Source: Anaerorhabdus sp036641015 (GTDB lineage Bacteria > Bacillota_I > Bacilli_A > Erysipelotrichales > Erysipelotrichaceae). From it: a DNA stretch of 64,000 bases. Position numbers and translations under genes: made by a program. Below are positions 25,092 through 34,851 of this stretch, piece after piece. The stretch covers positions 25,663 to 89,662 of the forward strand of contig NZ_JAVWFO010000001.1 of NCBI RefSeq assembly GCF_036641015.1, written 5' to 3'. The first letter of the stretch is position 1, and each line of letters begins with the position of its first letter. Below the pieces are notes generated by a model that had not been told where the DNA came from, did not search any database, and saw only the letters and a program-made list of their open reading frames with translations.

Positions 25092-26347
25092 TCACGTCTT
25101 TTCGTTGTCTATCTCGTATGGTTTTCTTAGAAAAAGTGATACTTTGAATTGTAAATCTTGCTCAATCACAATTTCACCATTATATTTTTTAACGATTGTA
25201 TCTACTATTGTTAATCCAATTCCATGTTCACCAGGATTCATTTTCTCAGTAACCAAATTCTTGTGTTGCTTAATATCATTCACTACACTGATTATTATAT
25301 TATTATTCACATCTTTAATCTTTAGAGTGATATTTTGTCTGTTATTATGATTACGTTTCAACTCATCAATAGAATTATCTAGCAAATTAGAAATTATAGT
25401 ACAACAATCGAATTCAATATCTTGATTTATTTGAAGTGTCTCAATTGATAGTCAAAATAAATATCTTTTTGTGAATTCTTTTTGAAATTAAGTAAAGCGT
25501 TTAAATACTGATATTCAGTAAATATTGTAGTATCTATAACAGATATTTCTCCAATAATTTTAGATATAAATGCTATTGATTCTTTGGTTTTATCCGCTTT
25601 TATTAAGCATTCAACTGTTCCTAAATTACTAATCATATCATGCTTTATTTTTCTTATTTCCTTAGCTTTTTCTAGTTGTGAAGTATGCTGTTCATTCGTA
25701 TATTCAACAATTTTAGTAATCATTTTTAGCTTATCATTTTCTATTTCAGTGATATATTGTTTCTTTACAATTATGAAAATACTCAATCCAACAATCATCG
25801 AGGAAACAAGAATAATATTATAATAGTCATTACTTCCAAATATATAGTACCCTTGTAGTAGTAATAACATCAAAATCAACAATGGTAGCATAATATAAAA
25901 CATCTTGCTCATTGATTTAACACCATACTTTTCAATGAATTTTTTTACATATTTTGCAAATAAATAAAATGTAATAAATCTTACTACATGAATAGTAATG
26001 GCGTAAGTAACGAAGTCAAATTGAATTATTTCAATATATTGTGCCAACAATAGTATTCCAACTGCTCCAATAATAGATATCACATTTAACAAAAATATTA
26101 AGATAATTTCATTAGAGGTCATCATTTTAAAGCATAAATAGATCATTATAATGTCTATTATAAATAGTAAGAATTCAATATTAAAAGCATATAAGTTTGA
26201 CATATTTGAAATGATATAATTTAATATTCCAAACAAAAGTATTAATGGAATTGTTATATAAATTTTCCTACTCCTTGATTTGTTAACAAAATAAAAGAAT
26301 AAGAAAATTTCAACATAATCCAGTATACTAAATAGAATTTCCATCAT
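25092..26347 (-). pseudogene. agrC-like sensor histidine kinase, broken by a frameshift
   Basis: The N-terminal frame (25427-26347, 306 residues) has about six membrane helices and the AgrC-type phosphoacceptor region IRKIKHDMISNLG. It ends prematurely. The next frame continues LQINQDIEFDCC, then LLDNSIDEL and GEHGIGLTIVD, the GHKL ATPase domain. Adding one base near 25441-25452 would join the two parts. It overlaps the response regulator gene by 4 bases. Quorum-sensing kinases of this type detect cyclic peptides. No agrB or agrD gene is nearby. A sequencing error cannot be excluded for a single base. Confidence 0.85.
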
Positions 26348-26998
26348 ATCGCCACTCTTTTTAAGTATTCTTTCTTAAAGCTATGTAGATAATCTCGACT
26401 AATTGTATCTTTAATACCATTTTCAAGAAGTATCAAATTATCTGAGAATGATACCAAGCGAAGTATATTAATCATTGTTGATTTATTAATATATATTAAA
26501 TATCCATATGATTTATCATATATATTTGATAAAGTATTTTGATAAATTTGAATCTTATTTTTGTTTGTTGATATATATATTTTCCTGTTTTCCTTAGAAA
26601 CCTTCAAGATATTGAGTAATTCAACATCAACCTCACCTACTTCAGTAACTAAATGAATAGTTTTTACCTCCTTTGTTCGCTCTATAAAATTTATCAAATC
26701 ATCAGTTGTTTTTTGAATATCATTTCCCTTAAGTAAATAACCTAACACTTTTTCTCCAAACGCTTCAAATACTCTATCTGAAATAGATGTTAAAAATATG
26801 ATTTTAGTATTCTTAACTTTCATTGATTTTGATATTTTGATGCCATCAATACCTGGTAATTCAATATCTAAAATAATTAAATCAAAACATTGAGTTGTCT
26901 TCAAAACACTCGATATTTATCCCAATATTTCTATTCACTAATGCATTTATTAACAAAGTTGAATATTCTTTACTATCTTCTACAAGAGCAATCTTCAT
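26344..26998 (-). pseudogene. LytTR-type (AgrA-like) response regulator, broken by a frameshift
   Basis: The true start is an ATG at 26998 with GGGAGA upstream and an extended -10 TGATATAAT (core at 27021-27026). That frame reads MKIALVEDSKEYS and stops at 26885-26887. The rest of the receiver domain (FDLIILDIELPG, with the phosphoacceptor Asp) and a LytTR-like DNA-binding domain continue in another frame to 26344. The join is also shorter than in typical homologues, so a small deletion probably occurred. The kinase gene overlaps its end by 4 bases. Confidence 0.85.
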
Positions 26999-27088
26999 AT
27001 TATTCTCCCAATATATGCTCATTATATCAAAATAACTATTTATATACCATCTGCCCATGTATTATTATTCATATACAATTATTGAATA

Positions 27089-27258
27089 GCTACACATGTA
27101 CCAATGTTGATTAATTCAGAAGTTGACATATTCACCACTGCAGAGCGACTAGGTCACTCTAAACAAATGGTTGAAATTTCTATGGTAACTTGTTTCCATG
27201 TAAAAAGAAAGAGATACTTAATGTACTCAATAACGTTAAAATCACTTCTCTAGCCTAA
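27089..27258 (+). pseudogene. 3' remnant of a tyrosine integrase gene
   Basis: The plus strand reads THVPMLINSEVDIFTTAERLGHS, quoted in parts: THVPMLINS, VDIFTTAERLGHSKQMVE. After a one-base frame change near 27176-27181 it continues YGNLFPCKKKEILNVLNNVK and stops at 27256-27258. This is the C-terminal catalytic part of integrases of transposons and integrative elements, with the box II histidines and the nucleophilic tyrosine (TAT at 27181). The upstream three quarters of the gene are missing. This remnant fills most of the 312-base gap 26999-27310. Confidence 0.75.
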
Positions 27259-27282
27259 TAGCTGGCTTAAGAAGTGATTTTT
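27238..27282. terminator. Hairpin, terminator usable in both directions
   Basis: A perfect 10-bp stem AAATCACTTC (27239-27248)/GAAGTGATTT (27271-27280), with additional GCC/GGC pairing in the loop region, is flanked by T runs on both strands. It could end the integrase remnant on the plus strand and the 27311-27760 gene on the minus strand. Confidence 0.65.
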
Positions 27283-27310
27283 CAATTCATTAATATGCTA
27301 AATTGAAATT

Positions 27311-27760
27311 TTACCTAGTATATTGGAGAATTATTTTAATCGCTCTTTGCCTATCTTTATAAATTAATTTCTGCATACTATCGTCATATATTCGGTTAAA
27401 ACTTTCTAGCGTATTAAGAATAATATCTATTAGTTCTGGTTTATATTTAGCAATCACAATCACATCTTGAATACATTGTCTTGCTGTAATTGGCTTTTCA
27501 TCTTCAATATGTTCTAGCCATTTTTCAATAATGGAATTCACCTTATTGTCCTTATCCCATTTTGCATTATAGGCAATCAATCGTAATCCTCTTGTGCGAA
27601 TAAAAGAATTTTCTTTATTGTTCATCATATCAACAAACTTGTCAAAATACATATATAAATCATTACTATGTTCACATATTAATAACAATTCTTTCAATGC
27701 GTTATATGCGTGCTTGTTATCTGAGCAAATTAACATTTCAATTTGTGTTTCATAATTCAT
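27311..27760 (-). CDS. HEAT-like helical-repeat protein
   Basis: This 149-residue all-helical protein has repeated leucine- and isoleucine-rich helices resembling HEAT or SufBD-like repeats of small Bacillota proteins. It has no signal peptide or catalytic motif. AAAGGAG lies upstream of the start. The function is unknown, and it stands alone between the integrase remnant and the tRNA gene. Confidence 0.7.
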   Translation of the reverse strand: MNYETQIEMLICSDNKHAYNALKELLLICEHSNDLYMYFDKFVDMMNNKENSFIRTRGLRLIAYNAKWDKDNKVNSIIEKWLEHIEDEKPITARQCIQDVIVIAKYKPELIDIILNTLESFNRIYDDSMQKLIYKDRQRAIKIILQYTR

Positions 27761-27983
27761 ATATTAACTCCTTTCAAGTTTGTTAATATTATACCATTAT
27801 CTAAAAGTTAAACTGACACTTTTTAACTCAAAAATCTCTGAATTGTGCCAATAAATTAAAAACATATCAGAATCGTATCAAGAATTTCTAGGTTAGTTAT
27901 ATAAAAAACCTTTAAACATTGCCAACTGCACACATTAAAAATAAAGTCTAGAAAATAAAATCATATCAAATCCGTTTTTTCAT

Positions 27984-28009
27984 GAAAAAAAAGCCCCATT
28001 TAATGGGCT
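27984..28009 (-). terminator. Intrinsic terminator of the tRNA gene
   Basis: The stem AGCCC/GGGCT at 27992-28009 is followed by eight T residues on the reverse strand. Confidence 0.85.
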
Positions 28010-28020
28010 GATTTAACTAC

Positions 28021-28097
28021 TGGCGTCCTCGAAAGGATTCGAACCTTCGACCGTACGCTTAGAAGGCGTATGCTCTATCCAACTGAGCTACGAGGAC
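28021..28097 (-). tRNA. tRNA-Arg (anticodon UCU)
   Basis: The reverse strand forms a full cloverleaf of 77 bases. The acceptor stem is GTCCTCG/CGAGGAC, and the D-arm begins TAGCTCAG. The anticodon loop is CTTCTAA with anticodon TCT, and the T-arm contains GGTTCGAATCC. The discriminator is G and CCA is encoded. It reads AGA/AGG arginine codons. It is a single gene with its own terminator. Confidence 0.97.
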
Positions 28098-28124
28098 ACT
28101 GCTATATTATAATAACAAAGCTGG

Positions 28125-28601
28125 CTACAATTTGCAACCTAATTTGTAGTCTTTTCGTTCAATATCTATTTTATCATCCTCTATATTTATAATTGCATAT
28201 GACGGAATACTACCATCACGATTTCTTGATATAGATCCTGGATTAACCAAATATATACCATCAACTACTCTTGTTTCAAATACATGGGTATGACCAAAAC
28301 ATACAATATCGCAATTGCAACTCTTAGCTTTATTTATTAGTAATTCACGGTTATCTAAAAACATTAGACGATGACCATGAGCTATAAGAATTCTATGACT
28401 TCCAAGTTCTATAATTTTTGACTCTGGTAAATCTCCATAAAAATCATTATTGCCACGAACTGCCGCAAATCCTGCTAGATAATCTATTGGTAACTCACTG
28501 TCTCCACAATGTATAAAAGCTGCTGCATCTTGATGCACCAGTTGAACTTCTTTTAATGGTTCTATTCTTCCATGATTATCACTAACTACTATTATTTTCA
28601 T
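28125..28601 (-). CDS. YfcE/MJ0936-family metallophosphoesterase
   Basis: This 158-residue protein begins with the metal-binding motif VVSDNHGR. It continues with HCGDSE, GNND, ILIAHGH and CFGHTH, the complete calcineurin-like phosphoesterase set. Members hydrolyse phosphodiesters, and the physiological substrate is unknown. The start is the ATG after AGAGG. A longer TTG frame adds only three residues. It lies 27 bases upstream of tRNA-Arg on the same strand. Confidence 0.93.
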   Translation of the reverse strand: MKIIVVSDNHGRIEPLKEVQLVHQDAAAFIHCGDSELPIDYLAGFAAVRGNNDFYGDLPESKIIELGSHRILIAHGHRLMFLDNRELLINKAKSCNCDIVCFGHTHVFETRVVDGIYLVNPGSISRNRDGSIPSYAIINIEDDKIDIERKDYKLGCKL

Positions 28602-28715
28602 AAAACACAAACCTCTTTTAATAATGCATTTATAATTTTACTAGAAATCAAGAATTTATCAACTATAACTTATCAATTACCATCTTATTTGCTATAATAC
28701 ATTTAGAGGTGCAAT

Positions 28716-29009
28716 ATGAATAACATTATAGATTTATATAAAACATATATCAGTCCTATAGTAATTGGAGTTCTAATTATAACTATTGTAATAACAATTT
28801 TCTATTTAGTACGATTATTCTTAGGATGTAAAAGTTTACTAAGTACCGTTGATGAAGTTATAGAAACAACCAATCAAGTACAAGACAATTTAGTTATGAC
28901 AAAGAATAAAAAAGATTTAATGCAATATTACTTTAAAAAGAAAAAAGCGGAACTTAGCTTCTTAATATCCGCCCTATTCTTCCTTCATATTCTTAATCAT
29001 AAAGACTAA
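28716..29009 (+). CDS. Hypothetical small membrane protein
   Basis: This 97-residue protein has a hydrophobic helix at about 13-37, a polar middle part (STVDEVIETTNQVQDNL), and a second hydrophobic stretch near 80-92. The ribosome binding site is AGAGGTG. It resembles small DUF948-like membrane proteins only in outline, and no family is assigned. It is convergent with the VanY-type gene and shares a terminator with it. Confidence 0.65.
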   Translation: MNNIIDLYKTYISPIVIGVLIITIVITIFYLVRLFLGCKSLLSTVDEVIETTNQVQDNLVMTKNKKDLMQYYFKKKKAELSFLISALFFLHILNHKD

Positions 29010-29030
29010 AGAGAACTTACGTTCTCTTTT
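29010..29030. terminator. Bidirectional terminator between convergent genes
   Basis: A 7-bp stem AGAGAAC/GTTCTCT with loop TTAC follows the stop codon of the small membrane protein gene and lies at the end of the VanY-type gene. T-rich sequence occurs on the plus-strand side. Confidence 0.75.
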
Positions 29031-30027
29031 AATTTGCTATTACTTCTCCTAAAGATAAGTTATTATCATGTAAATATCGTGCTAACTCATCTCCAACATA
29101 CCGGAAATGATAGCTTTGCTCACTTTTATTAGTTAGATATGCATTCTCTACTTTGTATGATTGAACAAATCCATATAAATATGCATTTTCCAATAACCAT
29201 TTATATTGCTCAGTTTTATCAAATTCTGAGTTAGCAAGTCCTCTTAAACAAAAATCGACAGCTAAACCTAATTGATGTTCACTATGTCCTGGCATAAATT
29301 CTACTTTGCCAGCATTCTCTCCATACTGTTGTATAGCATCTTTATAGCGCTTATCTTGATCCGCATAAGAAATATATCCTTCCGACACAAATAATCCACC
29401 GCAAGAATTAAAAGAATTCAAATCAGTTTGGATAGCATTACATAAATTTTGAATAGGTGTTTGTAATGCAGCATCTACTTGTATATATTTGTCATATAAA
29501 GTTGGAATATTATCATTAATTTGTTGTAAATTATAGGGTTTACGAATTGAAACAGTATGAATATCATCCACATAAGCATTTGGATTACCAGCATTAGTAA
29601 CCAATATTGAGTTTGAATTATATGAATCACCATGATCTATCCAATATGACAACTCATCAAATTTATAATAAACTAAGTAGTTTGCTAATGTGATTACATC
29701 CATATAATTCCTTGTTTTCTCAACCATTCTAACAATTGCAGCCGGAGTTTCATCCCACAACAATTTGTTTAACTCACGATATTCAGCAGCATGATATATA
29801 TTAAAACCATCTTCTTGAATATACGCAATAAATGTTGCTGGCGCTATGGAGTATTCAATAATATATTCTATCTCTTGGTCGTTTAAATGTTCTCTAATTA
29901 AGCGATTATTTTCTTCATTTTTATATGGATAACGTGATAATTTATCATAATTCACGTTCATAAAAGCAAGACATAAGATAGATATAACGAGAATCATGCT
30001 TACAAATATAGCACGTTTAGTTTTCAT
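29029..30027 (-). CDS. VanY-type D-alanyl-D-alanine carboxypeptidase
   Basis: This 332-residue protein has an N-terminal membrane anchor (about 5-25) and a C-terminal VanY/peptidase M15B domain. Zinc ligands are visible in SEHQLGLAVDF and YHFRYVG, with an Arg/Gln-rich YADQDKRYKD segment before them. It would trim the terminal D-Ala of peptidoglycan stem peptides outside the cell. The start is the ATG at 30027 with AGAGGTG six bases upstream. A GTG three codons earlier overlaps that site. No vancomycin-resistance cluster is nearby, so housekeeping wall metabolism is likely. Confidence 0.92.
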   Translation of the reverse strand: MKTKRAIFVSMILVISILCLAFMNVNYDKLSRYPYKNEENNRLIREHLNDQEIEYIIEYSIAPATFIAYIQEDGFNIYHAAEYRELNKLLWDETPAAIVRMVEKTRNYMDVITLANYLVYYKFDELSYWIDHGDSYNSNSILVTNAGNPNAYVDDIHTVSIRKPYNLQQINDNIPTLYDKYIQVDAALQTPIQNLCNAIQTDLNSFNSCGGLFVSEGYISYADQDKRYKDAIQQYGENAGKVEFMPGHSEHQLGLAVDFCLRGLANSEFDKTEQYKWLLENAYLYGFVQSYKVENAYLTNKSEQSYHFRYVGDELARYLHDNNLSLGEVIAN

Positions 30028-30066
30028 CTCATTCACCTCTTTCAGTATTATATCATAATATTCTAC

Positions 30067-31824
30067 CTATGACTCTTTTAAAATTAGGTAAACATTCTCT
30101 GCAACTTCTTGAGGTAAAACTTCAGTTAATTCCTCTATAGTAGCGCTTTTTATCTGTTTAAAACTTCCAAAATGTTTAAGTAGTTTTTTCTTTCTAACTT
30201 CACCAATTCCATCAATTTCATCAAGTATTGATTTTGTTTGGGCTTTTTGTCTTAGTTTTCGATGGTATGTAATCGCAAACCGATGCACTTCATCTTGCAT
30301 TCTTGTTAATAGAAAGAAAAATGGGCTATTTTTATCAATTATATTCAATTGACCATCTCGACTCATCATTCCAGATGTATTATGCTTATCATCCTTAACA
30401 AGACCAAACAATGGTATATCTAGCCCCAATGAATCTAATATTGTTTTAGCTGCATCTATTTGTTGTTGACCACCATCTACCAAAATACAGTCCGGCATCC
30501 TTGCTTCTTCAATCATTAATCTATAATATCTTCTATAAAGCACTTCTTTCATTGAATCAACATCACTATTTGTAGTGTGTAATTTATAAATACGATATTC
30601 TGATTTATTTGGTTTTCCATCATCATAAACAACACATGCTGCAACTGTAAATGCACCAGATATATGACTATTATCAAATATTTCAACACGATGTATATCC
30701 CTTTTGGCTAATAATGTAAACTGATTCATTAACGACTCATCATTCTCCGCTCTTGCTTCAACAACTTCAAACTTCAATATTAATTGCTTTTGTGCATTAT
30801 TTTCAGCTAAATCTAATAACTTTTTACGATAACCCTTACTCGGTACTGTAATTTTGGTTTCCAACGCCTCTTCAAGTATTGTAATATCCTCTAAATTTGG
30901 TAACACAATTTCTGGTGGCAATGGGTGCTTCTGATAATATTGCGTTACAAAAGATATAAATTCCTCTTCTGCTTGTCCATATAAAGGCGATAATGATAAT
31001 TCACGTTCCAACAATTTTCCTTGACGAATAAAGAAGCCTTGAATAGATAAATATCCCTTATCCGCAAAATAACTAAATACATCACGATTAGATTTATCTT
31101 GTGTTTGTACCTGTTGCTTATCATTAGATACATGTTCTATTGAATGAATTAAATCACGATATTCAATTGCTTTTTCAAATTGCATTTGTTCTGTTGCATC
31201 TGCCATTTTTCTCTGTAAGTCATCTAATATTTCTTTATTATCACCATTTAAAAACCGTGTTATTTTTTCAACGATTTCTTGATATATATTTGGATCTACA
31301 TCATATTCACATGGTCCTAAACATTGTCCTAAGTGATAATATAAGCATACCTTTTTAGGCATTGTTTTACATTTTCTTAAAGGATATAAAGTTTGTAGTA
31401 ATCGAATAGTTTGATGAGCTGCTGTTGCATCAGGAAAAGGACCAAAGTATTTTGCTCTTCGATCTTTTTTAGTCTCCCTTACTACTGTTAGTGTGGGATA
31501 ATTTTCTTTTGTTAATTTGATATACGGATAAGTTTTATCATCCATAAACATAATATTAAAACGTGGACGATGTTTCTTTATTAGATTTATCTCTAAAAGT
31601 AACGCTTCCTTTTCAGTTCTTGTTATAAAGAAATCAAAGTCACGTACATTACTTACCATTTTTGTAGTCTTAAAATCATGTGCACCAACGAAATATTGAT
31701 TCACACGATTTTTCAATTTTTTTGCTTTACCAACATAGATGATTGTTCCAGATGCATCTTTCATTAAATAACATCCAGGCTCCATAGGTAAATTTTGTAA
31801 TTTAGCTTGTAAATCTTTATTCAT
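30067..31824 (-). CDS. uvrC: Excinuclease ABC subunit C
   Basis: This 585-residue protein has an N-terminal GIY-YIG nuclease (GCYLMKDASGTIIYVGKA, 15-35), a UVR motif near 200-235, a UvrC-specific RNase H-like nuclease (EIFDNSHISG) and C-terminal helix-hairpin-helix motifs (IDGIGEVRKKKLLKHF). It makes the two incisions in nucleotide excision repair with UvrAB. The length is typical. It follows mutS2 by 2 bases in a DNA-maintenance operon. Confidence 0.97.
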   Translation of the reverse strand: MNKDLQAKLQNLPMEPGCYLMKDASGTIIYVGKAKKLKNRVNQYFVGAHDFKTTKMVSNVRDFDFFITRTEKEALLLEINLIKKHRPRFNIMFMDDKTYPYIKLTKENYPTLTVVRETKKDRRAKYFGPFPDATAAHQTIRLLQTLYPLRKCKTMPKKVCLYYHLGQCLGPCEYDVDPNIYQEIVEKITRFLNGDNKEILDDLQRKMADATEQMQFEKAIEYRDLIHSIEHVSNDKQQVQTQDKSNRDVFSYFADKGYLSIQGFFIRQGKLLERELSLSPLYGQAEEEFISFVTQYYQKHPLPPEIVLPNLEDITILEEALETKITVPSKGYRKKLLDLAENNAQKQLILKFEVVEARAENDESLMNQFTLLAKRDIHRVEIFDNSHISGAFTVAACVVYDDGKPNKSEYRIYKLHTTNSDVDSMKEVLYRRYYRLMIEEARMPDCILVDGGQQQIDAAKTILDSLGLDIPLFGLVKDDKHNTSGMMSRDGQLNIIDKNSPFFFLLTRMQDEVHRFAITYHRKLRQKAQTKSILDEIDGIGEVRKKKLLKHFGSFKQIKSATIEELTEVLPQEVAENVYLILKES

Positions 31825-31826
31825 TT

Positions 31827-34127
31827 TTATCCTCTTAGTGTTACTACTGTAGCACCCGTTGATCCTTCACTTGGAGCACCTAATCTGAAACTTATAACAT
31901 CGCGATCACTTTTAAGATAATCTTGTACTGCTTTTCTTAATGCTCCAGTACCATCTCCATGGATGATTCGTACCGTAGCCATGTGATTAAATTTAGCATC
32001 ATCTAAATATTTTTGTAAAACAGGCATTGCTTCTTCAATTCTCATACCAATAAGATTACACTCCAATTTGAATGATTGTATTTTTTCTGTTTTCATAGAG
32101 AAAACTTGTTTTGGTTTAATAATTTGTTTATGGGTATGTCGTATCTTATCTTTTGTTGATTTTACTGTAATTCCATTTAAATTTAAAGTTATTTGATTTT
32201 TATTAATTTGTATAATCTTAGCAATTTGTGATGATTGTTTGATTTCAACAGTTTGACCAACTTTATATTCTTTAACGTCAACTGTTTCTTCATCTTCTGT
32301 TTCATCTAATACATTTAATTTTTTCTTTATATCTAATATTTCGTGATACTTACTATTTTCTTGTTTTTCACGCATTTCACTTAAGATATCTTGTGCTTCT
32401 TCTTTAATCATTTGTAAATAGTCATCTGCTGCTTGTTTAGCTTTTTCTAAACTTTTATCTTTCTCTTTTTCAATTCTTTCTTTTTCTATTGTTAATGCTT
32501 GAATCATTTCTGATTGAACTTGTTGTTGAACAAGTAATTTTTCTTTAAGTTGCTCATTTTCAAGCACTTGTTTTTCTAGCTTTTCAATTAATTTATCTTC
32601 TTCTGTTTTTTGTTGATTTTTTAGAAACTCTGCATCCTTAATAACACTATCCTTAATATTAAAACGACGAGCTATTTCAAAGGCATTACTTTGACCAGTT
32701 AACCCTTCAACAAAGTGATAAGTTGGTACTAACTTTTCAACATCAAACTGTACTGATGATACCAATATGTCATCATGTCGCTTTCCATACGCTTTTAAGC
32801 GACCATAATGAGTAGTAGCAACAACTATGCACCCTTTAGCTCTTAAGTCGTTTAAAACAGCTATAGCAAGGCTCTCTCCCTCTTTGGGATCAGTTCCCGA
32901 CCCAAGCTCATCTAACAATACAAAACTATCAGCAGTTGCATGTTGACTTACATCAGCTAACTTTGATAAATGAGCACTAAATGTACTTAATGATTCAACA
33001 ACTGACTGATCATCTCCAATATCAACAAAAACATGATCAAAGAAAGGAATTGATGCTTCCTCTGCACATACTGGTATTCCACAATATGTAAGTAAAACAG
33101 CTAAGCCTAAACATTTTAAACTAACAGTCTTACCACCTGTATTGGGGCCTGTAATAAGTAATACTTTTTTTGGTTCTATGATTCGATACGTGTTCTCAAC
33201 TACTTTTTTACGATCAATTAATGGATGACGAGTATTCTTTAAATAAATTGATTTTTCTTGAGTAAGTGATGCAACACATGCATCCTCTTTCTTTCCCCAA
33301 CAAGCCTTCGCAAATAATGCATCTAAAATAGCACAAGTCTCTAAATTATTTAAACAATCTGTTGCGATTACACTAACCTCTTGACTACACTCCATGCAGA
33401 TACGTTCTATCTCTTCTTGCTCTTGGTATAAATAAGATTGCTTACGATTGTTTAACTCAACAAAACTACTAGGTTCAACATAAGCGGTTTGCCCTGATGC
33501 GCTCTCGCCATGAATAAAACCACCAAAACTATTCTTATCTCCCGCTTTAACAAGAACCACAACACGATTATTTCTAGTAGTTACAATATTATCAATCATA
33601 GATGATGCATGTTTTTGCATAAAACGATTAGTTTCTATCGATATTTCACCATCTATTTTCAATAATAATCTTCTTATTTGTCTTAACTCGGGACTCGCAC
33701 TATCCAATATTTCACCAGAATCATCAAAACAAGATTCAAGTTTTTCTTGGACACTTTTAAAGATAACTATTGAAGATACTAAGTCTTCTAATTCTTCGCA
33801 TTTTTCTTCTACACTCGTTTGATATGCAACTATCCCTCTACAAGCTCTTATATGATTTATTACAGATATAAAATCCAAAGGTGAAAGTGTCATACCTTTT
33901 TGTGCTTGCAAAAGAATTTTTGTGATGTCTTTTAAACCTGATAGTGGCATTGAAGAATATTTAACTGTACAATTTAAAGCCTCTTTAATACGAGCATTTT
34001 CTCTTCTAATAATCAAAGGACTAAAACTCGGTTCTAGCGCTTCTATTTTTTCACGCCCAAGACTAAAAGCACAAAAATTTGCTATTTGTGTTTTAATAGT
34101 CTCAAGTTCTATTCCTGCATATTTCAT
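31827..34127 (-). CDS. mutS2: MutS2 ATPase/endonuclease
   Basis: This 766-residue protein lacks the MutS mismatch-recognition domain. It has a core and ATPase domain (Walker A GPNTGGKTVSLK near 328, Walker B FVLLDELGSGTD), a long coiled-coil region (about 505-610) and a C-terminal Smr nuclease domain (RIIHGDGTGALR). MutS2 rescues collided ribosomes and limits recombination in Bacillota. Its start overlaps the cvpA-like stop by one base, and uvrC follows immediately. Confidence 0.97.
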   Translation of the reverse strand: MKYAGIELETIKTQIANFCAFSLGREKIEALEPSFSPLIIRRENARIKEALNCTVKYSSMPLSGLKDITKILLQAQKGMTLSPLDFISVINHIRACRGIVAYQTSVEEKCEELEDLVSSIVIFKSVQEKLESCFDDSGEILDSASPELRQIRRLLLKIDGEISIETNRFMQKHASSMIDNIVTTRNNRVVVLVKAGDKNSFGGFIHGESASGQTAYVEPSSFVELNNRKQSYLYQEQEEIERICMECSQEVSVIATDCLNNLETCAILDALFAKACWGKKEDACVASLTQEKSIYLKNTRHPLIDRKKVVENTYRIIEPKKVLLITGPNTGGKTVSLKCLGLAVLLTYCGIPVCAEEASIPFFDHVFVDIGDDQSVVESLSTFSAHLSKLADVSQHATADSFVLLDELGSGTDPKEGESLAIAVLNDLRAKGCIVVATTHYGRLKAYGKRHDDILVSSVQFDVEKLVPTYHFVEGLTGQSNAFEIARRFNIKDSVIKDAEFLKNQQKTEEDKLIEKLEKQVLENEQLKEKLLVQQQVQSEMIQALTIEKERIEKEKDKSLEKAKQAADDYLQMIKEEAQDILSEMREKQENSKYHEILDIKKKLNVLDETEDEETVDVKEYKVGQTVEIKQSSQIAKIIQINKNQITLNLNGITVKSTKDKIRHTHKQIIKPKQVFSMKTEKIQSFKLECNLIGMRIEEAMPVLQKYLDDAKFNHMATVRIIHGDGTGALRKAVQDYLKSDRDVISFRLGAPSEGSTGATVVTLRG

Positions 34128-34765
34128 TACTTACCTACCTCATCTAAATGATTCTCCTCAAACCATTGTTTCAATTCTAAACGATCATTATCAGAAAAAT
34201 CATTCATATCATCAAATAATTTATTTAATGATGAATTCTTTGAAAGTGGCTCTTCAATTTCTTCTACAAATGTACTAGCATAAGTCAATATTGGCTGTAA
34301 CCAAGATTTTTCTACATATTGCCCTCCTTTTGGAAAAATTGGCAATGTTAAAACAAAAGCTATTAATATCATCCATACTGTAGAATAAACAAAACTAAAT
34401 AAAGAACCTGCTATTCCATTTAGTTGCTTAAGTATAGGAATATTTTGTAACACTTTTACTAATGGTCTTATTAAGAGTAACAATATTTTCAATACTATGA
34501 AAATTACTACAAACCACACAAATTGATTGATGTAATTGTAAATTGCATCCTGAAAAATTGTAGCTTGTAGCGGCATCAAGTCTTTTGGCCATATTGCAAA
34601 ATATGTTGCAAGTACAGGTGAAAATAGCCACGACACATAAATAATTACTAATAAACCTACTAAATCTAATAATTGTAATAAAAATCCTCTTTTATATCCT
34701 AAGATAAAATTGATACCATAAAATAAACAAATACCAATATTAATTACTAAAAATGTTACTTCCAT
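34127..34765 (-). CDS. CvpA-family membrane protein
   Basis: This 212-residue protein has four hydrophobic segments in its first 165 residues and a polar C-terminal tail. The start is MEVTFLV with GAGAGGT upstream. CvpA/YshB-type proteins precede mutS2 in many Bacillota, for example the yshA-yshB-polX-mutS2 region. Their role is unclear, with links to envelope or colicin V phenotypes in other species. Here it is the first gene of the cvpA-mutS2-uvrC unit and diverges from rnhC. Confidence 0.88.
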   Translation of the reverse strand: MEVTFLVINIGICLFYGINFILGYKRGFLLQLLDLVGLLVIIYVSWLFSPVLATYFAIWPKDLMPLQATIFQDAIYNYINQFVWFVVIFIVLKILLLLIRPLVKVLQNIPILKQLNGIAGSLFSFVYSTVWMILIAFVLTLPIFPKGGQYVEKSWLQPILTYASTFVEEIEEPLSKNSSLNKLFDDMNDFSDNDRLELKQWFEENHLDEVGK

Positions 34766-34827
34766 TGTGGTACCTCTCAATCCATATAATAATAACTAAT
34801 TATCATCGAATGTGCAAATACTATGGT

Positions 34828-34833
34828 ATGATA
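34828..34833 (+). promoter_or_regulatory. Extended -10 of rnhC
   Basis: TGGTATGAT lies 18 bases before the rnhC start. The TG extension makes up for the lack of a clear -35. Confidence 0.45.
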
Positions 34834-34851
34834 TACGCGAGGTAAAAAGAT

